Shown here in pieces: positions 47,415 through 60,400 of a stretch of 64,000 nucleotides of DNA. Where the stretch lies: assembly GCA_950097015.1 (NCBI GenBank), contig CATNEN010000011.1, positions 372,001 to 436,000 of the forward strand, given 5' to 3'. The stretch comes from Macrostomum hystrix (Eukaryota > Platyhelminthes > Macrostomidae). The stretch's first letter is position 1; each line of letters starts with the position of its first letter. The position numbers and the translations under genes were made by a program. Below the pieces are notes generated by a model, which saw only the letters and a list, made by a program, of their open reading frames with translations, was not told the origin of the DNA and did no database searches.

Positions 47415-47727
47415 TAGATACATAAAACACATATTTGATCCCTTTTTAAGCGTATATAACTTTGACCTATCGGTTTTTACCGACGTTAAAATGTACATAC
47501 ACTGGAATGGGGTGGCTGCTATCGGAACAAGATTTTAATTGGGTGTGTGACAGGGAATTCCCTAACCCACCCCAAGTGGACAATTAGTCATGCTGATGAT
47601 TCATCTCTCAAAAAACCCCAACATTTAGGCTTCATATGAAATACATTGCCGACGTAAACTTTTCCCGACGCTAACTAAAAATATATATGCATTGATGCAT
47701 ATAATTGTTAGCGTTAGACATATCGTT

Positions 47728-49089
47728 AGACATACATAGATGTTTTCTACAATATTGGGTTGCACTTGCCTCACACTGAATTCTTAGCATACATGCACAT
47801 GCAGCGTGCCCAATATGGGAATGTATAATGCATACATTACCAGACAAAAACTAACAAGAAAGTAAGGTTTGTGACAAGTGAAAATTGACTAGGCCTATGT
47901 TTTAATGCCCAATGGCTACAGGCTAAGAGGGTTTCCAGTTTCATCATCTGCCACCATATTGTCACTATTCACTTTTCCTTTGTAGAAAGTCTTTCGTAAG
48001 CAAAGCAAAGCAAAAATGTCTGCAACCTTGCTATGGCTTTTATGGTCACAAAATAAAAGATCACATTCATTGTTTAAATAGGACTTTGAGTATGCCAGGA
48101 AGCTTGTGACAATTTGGTTTGTGGGAAGGTCTTGCTTTTTGCTATTACAAGTACTCAGCCCACTGGCACTGTTTAGTTTACATATGTAGTATAGCCAATA
48201 ACTATAGGCCCCTACAACTTAACAAGGATCTACCATCATAGTGGCATTGCATGAAAGTGCATATAAGATATCAGTATTTTAAGTGTTATATGTTCAACTC
48301 TGTTCAAATTAGTCAAAAAACTATTTGCATACTAGTGAATATTTTGACATTTCAGTTATAGCCAACTTGTCTACTCATGAATTTTACTTGCCTACAAATA
48401 AGTAAACTTTTCTGTGACTATGACTGTTGGCAGACAAGATGATAGGGTAATCTATCATCAACCAAACAAGAATGTGTATTTTTTTTACTTCAAACCTAAG
48501 CTACAGATTTTCTATTTAAGATATGATGATAAACCAAAAGCCAAGTTATAGAAAACAGTTACATCTTTCTAAAAAGTATCTGCATTTGCTATTTTATCAA
48601 ATAGAAAAAAAGTTATTTCTGCTTTTTATCTAAAACCGAACAATGATTTTCATGTATCTTCAAACCAAACAGAGAATTTGATGTTTGGTTTTACAATTTG
48701 AGTGAGTGGTTTAATCTTATTTTAAGGAGTGAACTATCATAAATTATGTAATTTGATTGCATTTTTCATGCTCTATAAATAACTACATTTATGGTCATTT
48801 AATTGGCAAGCAACCACATACAATCTTTGTCTAAAGTACATACTGAAAAAATGTAGTTAAAAAGTATGCTTTTGCAATAAAAAATTCTACTGAAACATCA
48901 ATATCTTTCTTTCCTCTTAATGCTTCATTGCACATCATGCCTCAGCTTGTAGATAATTTCTTCAACTTTCAAATTAGTTGTTCTGTGAAACACAATAGCT
49001 TGTTTCTGTCTTGCACAAGACCAAGGAAGAATTCAAAATTCTTGTTCGGTTTTGAAGATACACTGTTTGGTTGATGATACATTACCCTA
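47728..49089 (+). repeat. Left arm of a large inverted repeat
   Basis: 1362 bp that recurs in reverse complement at 53617-54993 with high similarity by eye. The outer part (47728-48442) is unique to the two arms in this window; the inner part is MITE M1. The homology ends exactly at the inner TA flank of the MITE. Confidence 0.88.
48445..49087. mobile_element. TA-flanked TIR element (MITE family M1), copy 2
   Basis: 643 bp beginning GGGTAATCTATCATCAACC and ending GGTTGATGATACATTACCC, with TA at both sides (48443-48444 and 49088-49089). It forms the inner half of the left inverted-repeat arm. Confidence 0.88.
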
Positions 49090-50165
49090 AATGAAGTTCT
49101 ATTCTACGAAGTTTTATAACCCATCACCCTTTCAAACCACTGCAGACACAGATTTTATAAACTATTTTTAATTTGGACTAGGCCTATTTTATAGCATTAA
49201 AGGCCTAGTTTAAGAACCCTTTTTCCCTAAATTATTGAGACTATTCAAATAGCGAAATTTATGTTGTGCTATAACAAGCGTAGACATTTTTTCGTGGCAG
49301 TCAAATATAAAAAAGACACAGATTACTTACTTATAAGCAAATAAAGCAAACAACAAAACTATTTACTGTAAAGGACAAAATTTGTCCTCAGATAATCGCG
49401 TAATTGCAAAAAATAATTTTGATTTCAAAATTGTTTGTCAACAAGTCACGAATTAAAAAAGTGATAAGTCGATGCACGTTTTAAACAAAGCACAACCATT
49501 AACATAAATAAAAAAGCTTTGTAAATATTTTTCCTCTAACTTTTTTACTTAGTAAGAAAAAATTATTGTATAATTTTATTTACATTATGTTGAAAAACTT
49601 CAGTGCGTCTTTGCGATATTGACGAAATAAAATATTGTACTTAACTACACACTGATACAATTTCTCTTAGGTCTTTCTAACCGATATTTTATAAATTAGC
49701 TAAATAATATAACTGCACAGATACATTATGCTTTTTCTATACGCACCTATAATAATGGATTGCTCGTTGCTGCGGTGAACGAAGGGAAAGTAGTTCTCAG
49801 CAATTTTAACATAGCTTTAACCGCGGTTGTCATGCACAAATAATTGCAAAGTGTAATGTTAAAGCTTTCCGAATGGTACAAAGCTGTACTTAAAAATGCG
49901 AGGTGTCGAAAGGTCTATAATGAAAATGAAAATATTCACTCTGAAATATGAGACATAAAATTTGTACTAATGTTGTATTTTTCTGATTAAATAGATACTT
50001 GAATTGAATTTATTTAGAATTCACAAAATATATTTTTATACCTAACTAGACTTTCACACCAGGGACAAGATAGTAACTTGTCGTCCCTACAGCAGAACTC
50101 CAACGAAAATGGAGGGCGCAAACTTTAAATGGCTCAGTAGATTACACTCACAATTGCAACTTAGG
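49090..50165. other. AT-rich stretch, no gene seen
   Basis: Part of the 4.5-kb spacer between the inverted-repeat arms. No coding similarity or tandem repeat was recognised. Confidence 0.5.
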
Positions 50166-50169
50166 GAAT

Positions 50170-51900
50170 GTATCATAATGACCTCCAATTAAGACCTCGA
50201 TAGCCGTCCGGACAAAGCGGGTGGCAAGACAGCGTTCTATGAGCATTGGCAAGACAGCTTCCTGGTAGTCTTGGCCGCTTTAGTTCCTTTGGACTGTCGC
50301 ACTCTGAGTCTCTAGCACCGATCTTGAGCCGGGCAGCTGGCCAGGATTGTGTGACGTCCGCACACATTCGCTTTCCTGAGTAGAGCACAGAAGCAGCATG
50401 AGAGCACGGCAGCCCTGAAAGTGGCGTCCACAGAAGCCGCGCCGCTGCATTGAGCGGACTACAGATTTGGACAGCCTATGGAAGTAGTACACCAAAGCTG
50501 CGGCGCCAAAGCTCAGCCTAGTGTCGATCATGTAGGTAAGTTCGCTGTCACCACTAAACTGCCACTGCGCACCAAGAGGACGAATGGATGCCAACCGAGA
50601 GGTACGCCTCCTTGAGGTCGATCTTGGCTATAATTAAAGTCACCGGGCTTAAGCCGTGTGCAAAAGCCGCTTGTGGTCGGCGACGAGGTGATCGTGATTG
50701 ACAGCATAGCCCTCGGGGCGACTGCAATCATGGATCATGCGGACTCCATCGGCTTCTTTTGGGATGGCGCAGAGGGCAGAAATTTGGCGGCGACAGACTT
50801 TCACATACCGGCCACAAGCGATCTCACGCTGCAGCTACTTTTCGACCAAAGTATTGTTATACCCTGCAGCAGCGGAGGAAACGTTCTCAACCTCTGAAGG
50901 TTAAAAGTCGATGTTGGTAGAAGCACGAAGTCGTTGCGGACTCCGTCGATTAAAAATGCGGCATCGGGGTCGCCGTCTAGCTCCTTGACCCAGGCGTTAG
51001 GGTCTCCAGGGAGCCGCTCGGGTTGTTGCTGATGTCGCGAGTGGAGTAAAAGCTTAGAGTTAAAACTTGCGGCTACATACGAGCCTGAGTCACCGCCGTC
51101 GGCTCCACGCAATTAGTTTTTTGTCGCGTGCTGTGTCTCGCCGTGGTCTGAGCGCAGGTAGACCCGGAATGCGTGGCTGTACTTGCAGTTCTGGAACTTA
51201 CATCCGTCACGCGTGTTGAACTTGAGGCAGACGGCGCTCCCTGAACCACCGGAATCGTCCTGTCCGAGCGGGTGAGGGATCTGCTGCGGAGCGATGAGAT
51301 GGGAGCGATCGGAAGCTCGGACATTTCCAGTTTTGCAAGCATCCCTTCTAAATGCATCGTCAAAATGCATGATCCTTTTTTTGGTGTCGTAGCCTGGCTC
51401 AACGAGCTCACCAATCTGCACGTTGTACTGCAGGTTCTGCCGGACACCTTCGAGGTCGAGCTGTTCCTACGGTAGGCCGACACCATCCTTGGGTCACCAC
51501 CGCAGAAATCCGCGACGACGAGTGGCGTGACTCTGGGCTCTAGACTTCCGTAGGTTCTAGCCTGTTCCCCAGCCTAGCTAGCACCTCTATAGCTCAGCGT
51601 ACTTCGGATGTTTGTTTTGCTACTGCATTCAGAATGCTCATTAACAAACAGATTGAGGCCCATCTCTCCTGGTCGATTTTGGCTTTCCAGCTCTTGACGC
51701 ATTGAGGCCGCCTCCAGTTCCAGGTTCTCCAACTTTCGCCGAACCTCAGCCAGGTCCGGAGTCTCCCCTGCCTCCGGTTGCGTGTGCGTGGTAACCCTTA
51801 AAGGTGGGCCCAGGCCAGTCCCGGCACCAGGGAAGAGCGCTTCAATGAACAGGATGACGTCGATTGGACGGGCCTAGGGGTCGCGGATGGTGTATAGGAC
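50170..51900 (-). pseudogene. Degenerate DIRS-like retroelement (gag zinc finger and RT fragments)
   Basis: Read on the minus strand, 51421-51113 encodes a CCCH finger, CLKFNTRDGCKFQNCKYSHAF, of the type found in Gag of tyrosine-recombinase retroelements. It is followed by DGDPDAAFLIDGVRNDF (about 51010-50960) and then, in shifting frames, RT-like pieces: ALCAIPKEADGVRMIHDCSR (about 50785-50725), AKIDLKEAYLSVGIH (about 50630-50585) and LSFGAAALVYYFHRLSKSVV (about 50510-50450). Frame changes and stops separate the pieces. No tyrosine recombinase or RNase H could be assigned. Family assignment rests on motif memory; a BEL or other RT is less likely given the finger. Confidence 0.65.
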
Positions 51901-53616
51901 GTCGGCCTCGTCGAGCAGTCGAAGCGGTGTACAGATCGACTCGTCCGCCTTACTATACAGGCAGAGCACAAGGCAGGAGCGTTTGGGTCGAGCTTGTGCC
52001 GGTAGCTCGCGAGGAGACTGCAGTGGCTTGACCGGAGTTGAGCGGGGTGCCGACGGTGGATGGCAGGCGGCGCACTGCCGAGGACAGGATTGGGTGGAGT
52101 GAGGGCGAGGTGACGACGGACGCAAGCACAATAAATTAAATGTCTGTGAGGTGCTGGCGCAGGTCATCAGGCACAAGGCTGATAGGGCCGGAGTCTATGC
52201 GCCGAGACAGATCAGGAACCGGGGAGCGCAGCTAGATGCACTTTCATGCTCTTCATATAGAGAAAAAAAAGACTTCAAAGTCTACTTGTGGACTTGTGCA
52301 GGTCTCAGCTGCAGCTCGCAAAGCATTCCTCCTGACAGTTAGTATTTGCAGAGCTTAATGTATCTCATTAGCACGGATGCTCCGTGCGGACCAGGGCATT
52401 GGAGGCATAATTATATTATAATACAATACATAATATAATAATATAATACATATATAATTGATTGGAAATCACATGTGCATATCTATAACATCAGAGATAA
52501 TTTAGATATGTCAGATTCCTGCATCGGCAGCTCGTAGTGCCTTCTGCCCTCAGAAATGTGCATTAGAGCTGAGTTTATCATCTCCTCCTACACAAAGACA
52601 TAGCTCATATAATAATGATAAAATAATTAAATCTTTATTCCGGTGCTGCTTTGCGTTGGTGCAAGATTTTTTTCATTATATATTTTTTTCATTGACTGCA
52701 CTGCATAAAACCAAAAGAAGGTTAAATTGGAAAAAGAAGTAGTCAAGAAACTAAAAGAGTCTAAAAATGAGCTTGATTTTACGCGGTCAACATGTAAAAC
52801 AGCGTTGTTGTTTTATGCTAAAAATCTTAAGTTTTAATTGTGAAAAGCCGGAAGAAAACCACGCGCAATTCGAAAACGCTTAAATCAAAGAAATACTTTA
52901 ATAATGTTGAGTCTGTTTTTGAGTAACTTACTAAGACTAAGTTCTTAAGTTTAACTTAAGTTCAAGAAGGTAGAAACTCATTTTTCATATTTTAAATGAG
53001 AAACTTATAAAATTCTTACAAAACAAACAGAATTTACATACTTAGAGGTTGTTCATTTTGTTGATGTTTTGTTCTTGTCAGTGTCAACTGTCAACTAGAA
53101 AATGAAGTTCAATCCAATAACTCCAATAAAAATATTCATTGCAGAATTTTTGCAGTGGGTGTTCGTTGGCAGTTGCCTGATGCGCACCGTATTTTGCAGG
53201 CAACACCAAGATATATGTATATCGAAACATCTAGAAAGCTTTTGCCTTGTCTAAGCTCTAAGCACTAAGCTCCAAGCTTAGTACATAGGCCTAGGCTAGT
53301 CCAATTCAATTGAAGGAGCATGCCAGCATGGTTGATGCTAAAATAGTTACTAGAAGTAATGGATTGCATTGTAAATCCCATAGGCCTAGTATAGTTGAGA
53401 TTGTGGCTTGGTAGAAACAATTTTAAAAGCTAAATCACATGCTGAAAAATGTTTCTGCACACTTTAAAGTTAAGAATAAAAGGGTTGGCCTTTTGCACAT
53501 AAGAAATTTTGTCTAACATAAAATCACTAAATATATGAGTAACTTTTTTTAAAGGAATAGCTATAGGCCTACTCCTATAGCATGGCCCTTAGCTAGGTTC
53601 CAGTCTTTTCATCTGC
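51900..53616. other. Spacer DNA, no intact gene
   Basis: 51900-52330 is GC-richer and may be the decayed 5' gag part of the retroelement. 52340-53616 is AT-rich with no recognised feature. Confidence 0.4.
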
Positions 53617-54993
53617 TAGGGTAATGTATCATCAACCAAACAGTGTATCTTCAAAACCGAACAAGAATTTTGAATTCTTCCTTGGTCTCGTGCAAGACAG
53701 AAACAAGCTATTGTGTTTCACAGAACAACTAATTTGAAAGTTTAAGAAATTATCTACAAGCTGAGGCATGATGTGCAATGAAGCATTAAGAGGAAAGAAA
53801 GATAGCCTAGGCCTATTGATGTTTCAGTAGAAATTTTTATTGCAAAAGCATACTTTTTAACTACATTTTTTCAGTATGTACTTTAGACAAAGATTGTATG
53901 TGGTTGCTTGCCAATTAAATGACCATAAATGTAGTTATTTATAGAGCATGAAAAATGCAATCAAATTACATAATTTATGATAGTTCACTCCTTAAAATAA
54001 GATTAAACCACTCACTCAAATTGTAAAACCAAACATCAAATTCTCTGTTTGGTTTGAAGATACATGAAAATCATTGTTCGGTTTTAGATAAAAAGCAGAA
54101 ATAACTTTTTTTCTATTTGATAAAATAGCAAATGCAGATACTTTTTAGAAAGATGTAACTGTTTTCTATAACTTGGCTTTTGGTTTATCATCATATCTTA
54201 AATAGAAAATCTGTAGCTTAGGTTTGAAGTAAAAAAAATACACATTCTTGTTTGGTTGATGATAGATTACCCTATCATCTTGTCTGCCAACAGTCATAGT
54301 CACAGAAAAGTTTACTTATTTGTAGGCAAGTAAAATTCATGAGTAGACAAGTTGGCTATAACTGAAATGTCAAAATATTCACTAGTATGCAAATAGTTTT
54401 TTGACTAATTTGAACAGAGTTGAACATATAACACTTAAAATACTGATATCTTATATGCACTTTCATGCAATGCCACTATGATGGTAGATCCTTGTTAAGT
54501 TGTAGGGGCCTATAGTTATTGGCTATACTACATATGTAAACTAAACAGTGCCAGTGGGCTGAGTACTTGTAATAGCAAAAAGCAAGACCTTCCCACAAAC
54601 CAAATTGTCACAAGCTTCCTGGCATACTCAAAGTCCTATTTAAACAATGAATGTGATCTTTTATTTTGTGACCATAAAAGCCATAGCAAGGTTGCAGACA
54701 TTTTTGCTTTGCTTTGCTTACGAAAGACTTTCTTTCTACAAAGGAAAAGTGAATAGTGACAATATGGTGGCAGATGATGAAACTGGAAACCCTCTTAGCC
54801 TGTAGCCATTGGGCATTAAAACATAGGCCTAGTCAATTTTCACTTGTCACAAACCTTACTTTCTTGTTAGTTTTTGTCTGGTAATGTATGCATTATACAT
54901 TCCCATATTGGGCACGCTGCATGTGCATGTATGCTAAGAATTCAGTGTGAGGCAAGTGCAACCCAATATTGTAGAAAACATCTATGTATGTCT
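53617..54993 (-). repeat. Right arm of the large inverted repeat
   Basis: 1377 bp, the reverse complement of 47728-49089 apart from small differences. The TA and the TIR of MITE M1 lie at its inner edge. The homology stops at atgtatgtct on the outer side. Confidence 0.88.
53619..54272. mobile_element. TA-flanked TIR element (MITE family M1), copy 3
   Basis: 654 bp, inverted relative to copies 1 and 2, with TA at 53617-53618 and 54273-54274. It forms the inner half of the right arm. It carries a small insertion (cctaggcc context near 53805) not seen in copy 2. Confidence 0.87.
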
Positions 54994-54999
54994 GAATTT

Positions 55000-55734
55000 T
55001 AGGGCATGTACTAAATGACCTGGACTATGCTAGCTATAGATAGACGACTATATAGGCCTAGTCTTAACTAATTAATTATTTACCTTATTCACTTACCTCA
55101 ATAATTCAAGATCTTATGACTATAACACTTTTTTGTTTAGTTTATCAGGCATCATAGAATTGCTTATGATAATAATCATATATCAGTGTAAATATTGTAG
55201 GCCTAACTTCTTAATAAGTTCCTAATCCTAGTAATGTGTCGTAAGGCTTCTTATATATTTATCTTGCCCTACAGTGGTTAGATTCTTAATAATTTTAGAA
55301 TTATTTATTCTTATAAATTATTCTTATAAATGAGCTTTTAACTCTTAATGGTAGCATATTGAGTTTGAATTTGGTAGCGTTTTTATGTAATGACAGAGTT
55401 TTTAGTTACTTAGTTATTTCATATAATTCATAGGATTATATATTTATCGTTTAGCTGGTTAGGCTAATCTGGTTTGTAATATTCAGTCCACTTTTAAGGC
55501 GTTACCAATGATCTAAGGATTACAGTTTTTCTTCTATATCTTTCTTCATATGAAGTGAATAACTTCTAGGAAACTCCTTTTGAATATTTAGTTTTGAACA
55601 CACTTATTTGAACCTTAGGTATTTTACAATATTTTCACATTTGACTAGATTTTTCTTCCTGTGTATTTATAGGCTAACTGCTACCCTGCTATTATAACAA
55701 ACGAATTTTTTATTTTGGTGTCTTAAAACAAACA
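55000..55734. other. AT-rich intergenic DNA, no gene seen
   Basis: No coding exon or repeat was recognised. The phrase taggcct occurs several times. Confidence 0.5.
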
Positions 55735-55742
55735 TTTGGATA

Positions 55743-55983
55743 CATACATGCGCAACCTCCCAAATCTTAGCCGGCCATGCGACTTAGTTTTTGCTCTCAT
55801 TTGCGACTTAGTTCGTTTCATTGCTCTATTTACAACTTAGTTTGCTCTTATTTGCTCTCTTTTTTCTCTCCCTTTTTTCCTTTTCTTCACGCCTTCCTTT
55901 TTTGTCCCTTGGTCCCCCCTTTGATTTTTTGCGCTTGGTCTATTGGTTTTTGCGACTTACCTTGCTTGGCCCTCGCATGTATG
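55743..55983 (+). mobile_element. hAT-like MITE (family M2), copy 2
   Basis: 241 bp with ends CATACATGCGCAACC and CGCATGTATG. The flanking 8-bp sites tttggata (55735-55742) and tttgggtg (55984-55991) match at six of eight positions. The interior (tgcgacttagtt, ttttcacgcc-type pyrimidine stretches, tttgtcccttggtccccc) matches 44246-44472 in reverse complement. Confidence 0.77.
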
Positions 55984-55991
55984 TTTGGGTG

Positions 55992-57424
55992 CATTAAAAC
56001 AAATTTAGTTACTAGGAAAATGCTTAAATTTTAAACGCAAGATACAATAGCTAATTTCATACTTATTTTCGGCCTATAACAAATGCCACCAAAGTTGCCA
56101 TAGTGCTGTATAAACTTATTAAATCCTAGTGTTGTTATTAAATTTGTTACAGGCTATACTTATTCAAATATTGTCTTATATCAAACTTAGTGTCTTAAGT
56201 TATTCACTTTAGGTACTTCTTATTTCAATTCAAGTTGGTAGCAATATGTATTTAATCTGGTAGTGTAATATGTACAATATGGCCGATATTTATCCTCTCT
56301 ACTTACTGTCACTTATAACTTTGCTGTATTATTTCTGTAAGTATAAAATTTTTATTGGAATTAAAGAAATAGCAAATTACAAATAAGTGAAAATGTGATA
56401 TTTATTATCTGATTGTAAGATTTGTTACTTTTGATTCTCTTTTCCTAAATCAGTTCTGCTTTTTTGCCTTTAGTATCAAATTAGTAATTTTTAAATCAAG
56501 TGTAATTTTTAGGTGGTTTTCTTAGAAAACAGTCTTCATTCCTTTTAAATTTGTAACCATTTTTTTCTTTTTGTAATTCTATACATTGTACTAGTACATT
56601 CTAGCAGTATTTAGTTCAGTAATTGTTATTTTTTAACTTGTGATTGAAGCAGGCCACACTACTATTTAGCAAAATGCAATATCTTAAGTGCATTTTCGAA
56701 AAATGGCATAATCACACTTTTAATTTACTTCTGCCAGACTTTTTATTCTAACTTTTTGGCATACACATTTTTATGACTTAAATTCTAAATTATTAAGTTG
56801 CTAAAAATTCTTTGTATTTGTTCTTCCAGTATTTTATCTTTGCTCAAGCTTAAAGTTGACTGCTTTGTGAGGCTCACTTAAATGGCTAGAACTCAGTTCA
56901 AAGGTTCCTAGGGACTGCTGGTTTAGAACATTGCCTGCACAAAGTATGCATTTTTGAAACGACACTTTACAAGGAAATCTTTCTTTCTAACTTTCTGTAT
57001 GAAAATCTTTTCTGATCGTTTTCTTTAGGAATCCTTTATGAATCTTTATGATCCTTTCTTTAGTTTCATCAGGGCATAATTTAAGAGTATCAGTTAGTGT
57101 TCTATGATCTTAATACATTTTTTGTTTCTTACATGTGCCTCTAGAGACTTCAATTACAAGATGAATTCGATTTTTTAAAGTATTTATTTATTTTTTTATA
57201 ATGCACAAACTTACCAGTTTACCAATTAAACCTGTCAGTCTATTTATATCTACACATCTCAAGCCCGAGAGGAATATAGAAAACAGCCGAAACTAGTGCA
57301 CAAAAAATGTTTCACCACCTTTCAGGCTGTATAACTGCATTAGATAATCTAAAGCAGTACTAGCAGTCCATCTGATTTAGAATCCAAGATATCAATAAGC
57401 CATACTAGCTAATAAATAATAGTT
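55992..57424. other. Upstream region of Numb, no gene seen
   Basis: AT-rich DNA that should contain the Numb promoter and 5' UTR. No core promoter motif could be assigned with confidence. Confidence 0.5.
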
Positions 57425-60400
57425 ATGGCTGAACGAATGAGCAAACTATGGCGCACACTAAGCTTTCGCAAGAAGCGCTCTTCATCACGCGGTCACGATG
57501 GTGCTGGCGGGGGTGGAGGCGGCGCATCTTCCAGCGGTGGCAAACCCCAGCACTGGCAGGACGATGAGCGGAAAGTCCGTGAAGGGTCTTGCAGCTTTCA
57601 GGTTAAGGTGGGCCAGTAGATCATTTTAGAAATTTGGCTCTCATACCATGCATTACATTGATACATCTAACAATTATTTCAGTACCTGGGCTGCATGGAA
57701 GTGTTTGAATCGCGTGGCATGCAAGTCTGCGAAGAGGCTATTAAGAATCTTATTAAGGTGAGCTGATCTTTTTTCTGTTTTTTTTCCCGCAGCTTGTTAT
57801 AAATCATTAACTGCTTGACATAATAAATTCCATTACGTATCCATACGCAGGTCAAGAATAAGCATCACAAACGAGCGGTCCTGTATGTTAATGGCGAGGC
57901 TCTACGCGTGGTTGATGAAATAACAAAGGTAGTTTTTGCGAACTTTTTTGTTCTGCTTTTTTCTCACATATTTCTACTAACAGTAGCGTAGTGGTGAGTG
58001 AAGTGGCTAAAATTATTGTGCATCGGACCCTCACATCAATCATAGTGAGTTTGGATCCACAGAGAGCCATATTAATTTGATGTGCCGTCGTGGATAGTTG
58101 GCTTGTGGCCTTTATCGCAGGACTTAACAGTAGAAGGATCAGCTATTTTCCCCTTGGGGAAAGACCACGGGGATAGTTCAAATACCCACTGCCAATAAAT
58201 TTTCTGGCCTTTACGATGAAATAACTATCAAAGCCGTCCGAGTCAGCATCTTCGAGATGTTCAGCGATTCCTGTACTGGTGGCAAGGGCAACTAACATTG
58301 CTCTGCATAAACCTCTTTGATGAATCCTTATTAGTTCAAAAACTAAGAACTTAACAATTTAATTAATTCTTAGTAGTCAACATTGATAGTCGACATGGTT
58401 TCATGATAAATTTTTCGTGAAAATACTTTTTTGTCTAAATGTGTTATTTTTGCCACCAGACACGCCGACGAGAATCGTTGAATGTCTCGACGATGCCGAT
58501 ATTTTGTGATTCTGAAGGTTGTCTGATCGGATGGAGCGGAAAATTCTAGCCCGTGTTCTGAATTTTCATGGCGACTAGTTGAATATTTTAGGAGATACAG
58601 AAAAAGAAAAAATGTGGGTATTTGAAATACCCCCGTGAATCCGTGATCTTTCTACTGTTAACTGAGTCATTTTTGTTGTTGTGTTTTCTGTGTCAGTGGA
58701 TTGGATTCTCGGATCCAGTTCGTCTGTGGCTGCAGGTCCTGAAAGTTATTATTGTTTTTTTCTATACTCTTTTAGTTTTTCGCCTCTTTCCTTGTTTTTA
58801 TTGAGGGCTTGAAATCGGTCATTAAATATGCAAAATTGTAACCAGCAGACAGTGAAGCAGAAGATGGCGCTTTACGAAGTCAAAAGCGACTCAAAGGCGA
58901 CTCAAATGTTGGCCAAGATGAGTTATTGGTCGATGTCTATAGTGATGTAAAATATTCATTAGTTTCATTATGGCACTTGCAATAAATGGTTTCGGAAAAT
59001 ATAATAGCTACTGTAGTTTTTTACTGAGGCCACTGAGCAAATACTGTGTTTATAGGCTTAAATTTCAACTTGGTTCGCCCTTGCTCGTGTCCATATAATT
59101 TTCTTCCGTTGCCTCGTTTCTTCTCGTGTGGAATTCTGCCGCTAATTTGCTTGCTCCTAGCGGATCACAATCTTGTACTTTTCTTTTAAAGAGCTTGCGG
59201 CAGCTTCGACTTTGAAGTTTTTGTTCGCATCGAGTCAACTTTCCGAGCTCGCAGATTTTTTCCCAGGTCCTGTTCTTTCTCAGCTGCTCCTCTGCCTGCA
59301 CGCTAGATTGAGCTGAAACTGCACTCGGCACCTTGATGCTCCTTGATCTCTTTATATTTTCAAAGCCCTGGTTGCTAGGCTAGAGCTGTTAGATTCCGTG
59401 TCTCTGATTACAGAGCTAGGGCAGGTAAAGCAGTTCTTAAGTCAGTTTTTTGTAAAAAAAAATGCATCCAGCACAGTTAGTTGTCTCAGAAATCTACCGA
59501 CTGCTCTCAAAAACTGTTAATCACAATTGCTATTTGACGAACCTTTCACCGGAGCTGTCATTTTATAACACACATATTGCGTTCTCCTTTAATCTTGATA
59601 CCCGCCTCGTTTCTTTTTATTCTGTATTGACATTGATTTGATTTATTTAGCGAGCGGACCCTTTTGCATGATGCAGTACGAGGGTTGTTCGTTGTTCGTA
59701 TGTTCGTATAAACATTATATTTATAATAATTTTGCGACATTCAAAGTTTATTTTATATTATTCGGTTTCGTTACTGAATATTCAAATTTCACTAATATGT
59801 TTTGACCTGAACAAAATGCGTGCGTTAACATTATTGACTAATTCACTTCTTTTTTATTTTAGATGTGCAATATACAAAATTGAGTTGAATGCTAGCGAAT
59901 TGGTTCCCTGATAACGTGTTACAATCGGGTTAAGCTTGAGATTCCTTTTAGTGATCAGAGAGAGTTGAGTCTCGGATTCTCTCATGATGAGTGAGAGTTG
60001 TGTCTCAGATTCTCTCATAATGAGTGAGAGTTGAGTCTCAGATTCTCTCATGATGAGTGAGAGTTGAGTCTCAGATTCTCTCATGATGAGTGAGAGTTGA
60101 GTCTCGGATTCTCTCATGATTAGTGAGAGTTGAGTCTCAGATTCTCTCATGATTAGTGAGAGTTGAGTCTCAGATTCTCTCATGATGAGTGAGAGTTGAG
60201 TCTCAGATTCTCTCATGATGAGTGAGAGTTGAGTCTCAGATTCTCTCATGATGAGTGAGAGTTGAGTCTCGGATTCTCTCATGATTAGTGAGAGTTGAGT
60301 CTCAGATTCTCTCATAATGAGTGAGAGTTGAGTCTCGGATTCTCTCGTGATGAGTGAGAGTTGAGTCTCAGATTCTCTCATGATTAGTGAGAGTTGAGTC

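Noticed and set aside
48445-49087. Possible CRISPR or bacterial features in the repeated AT-rich blocks
   Set aside because: Repeats are long dispersed copies with terminal inverted repeats in an intron-bearing animal genome; there are no short regularly spaced repeats with unique spacers.
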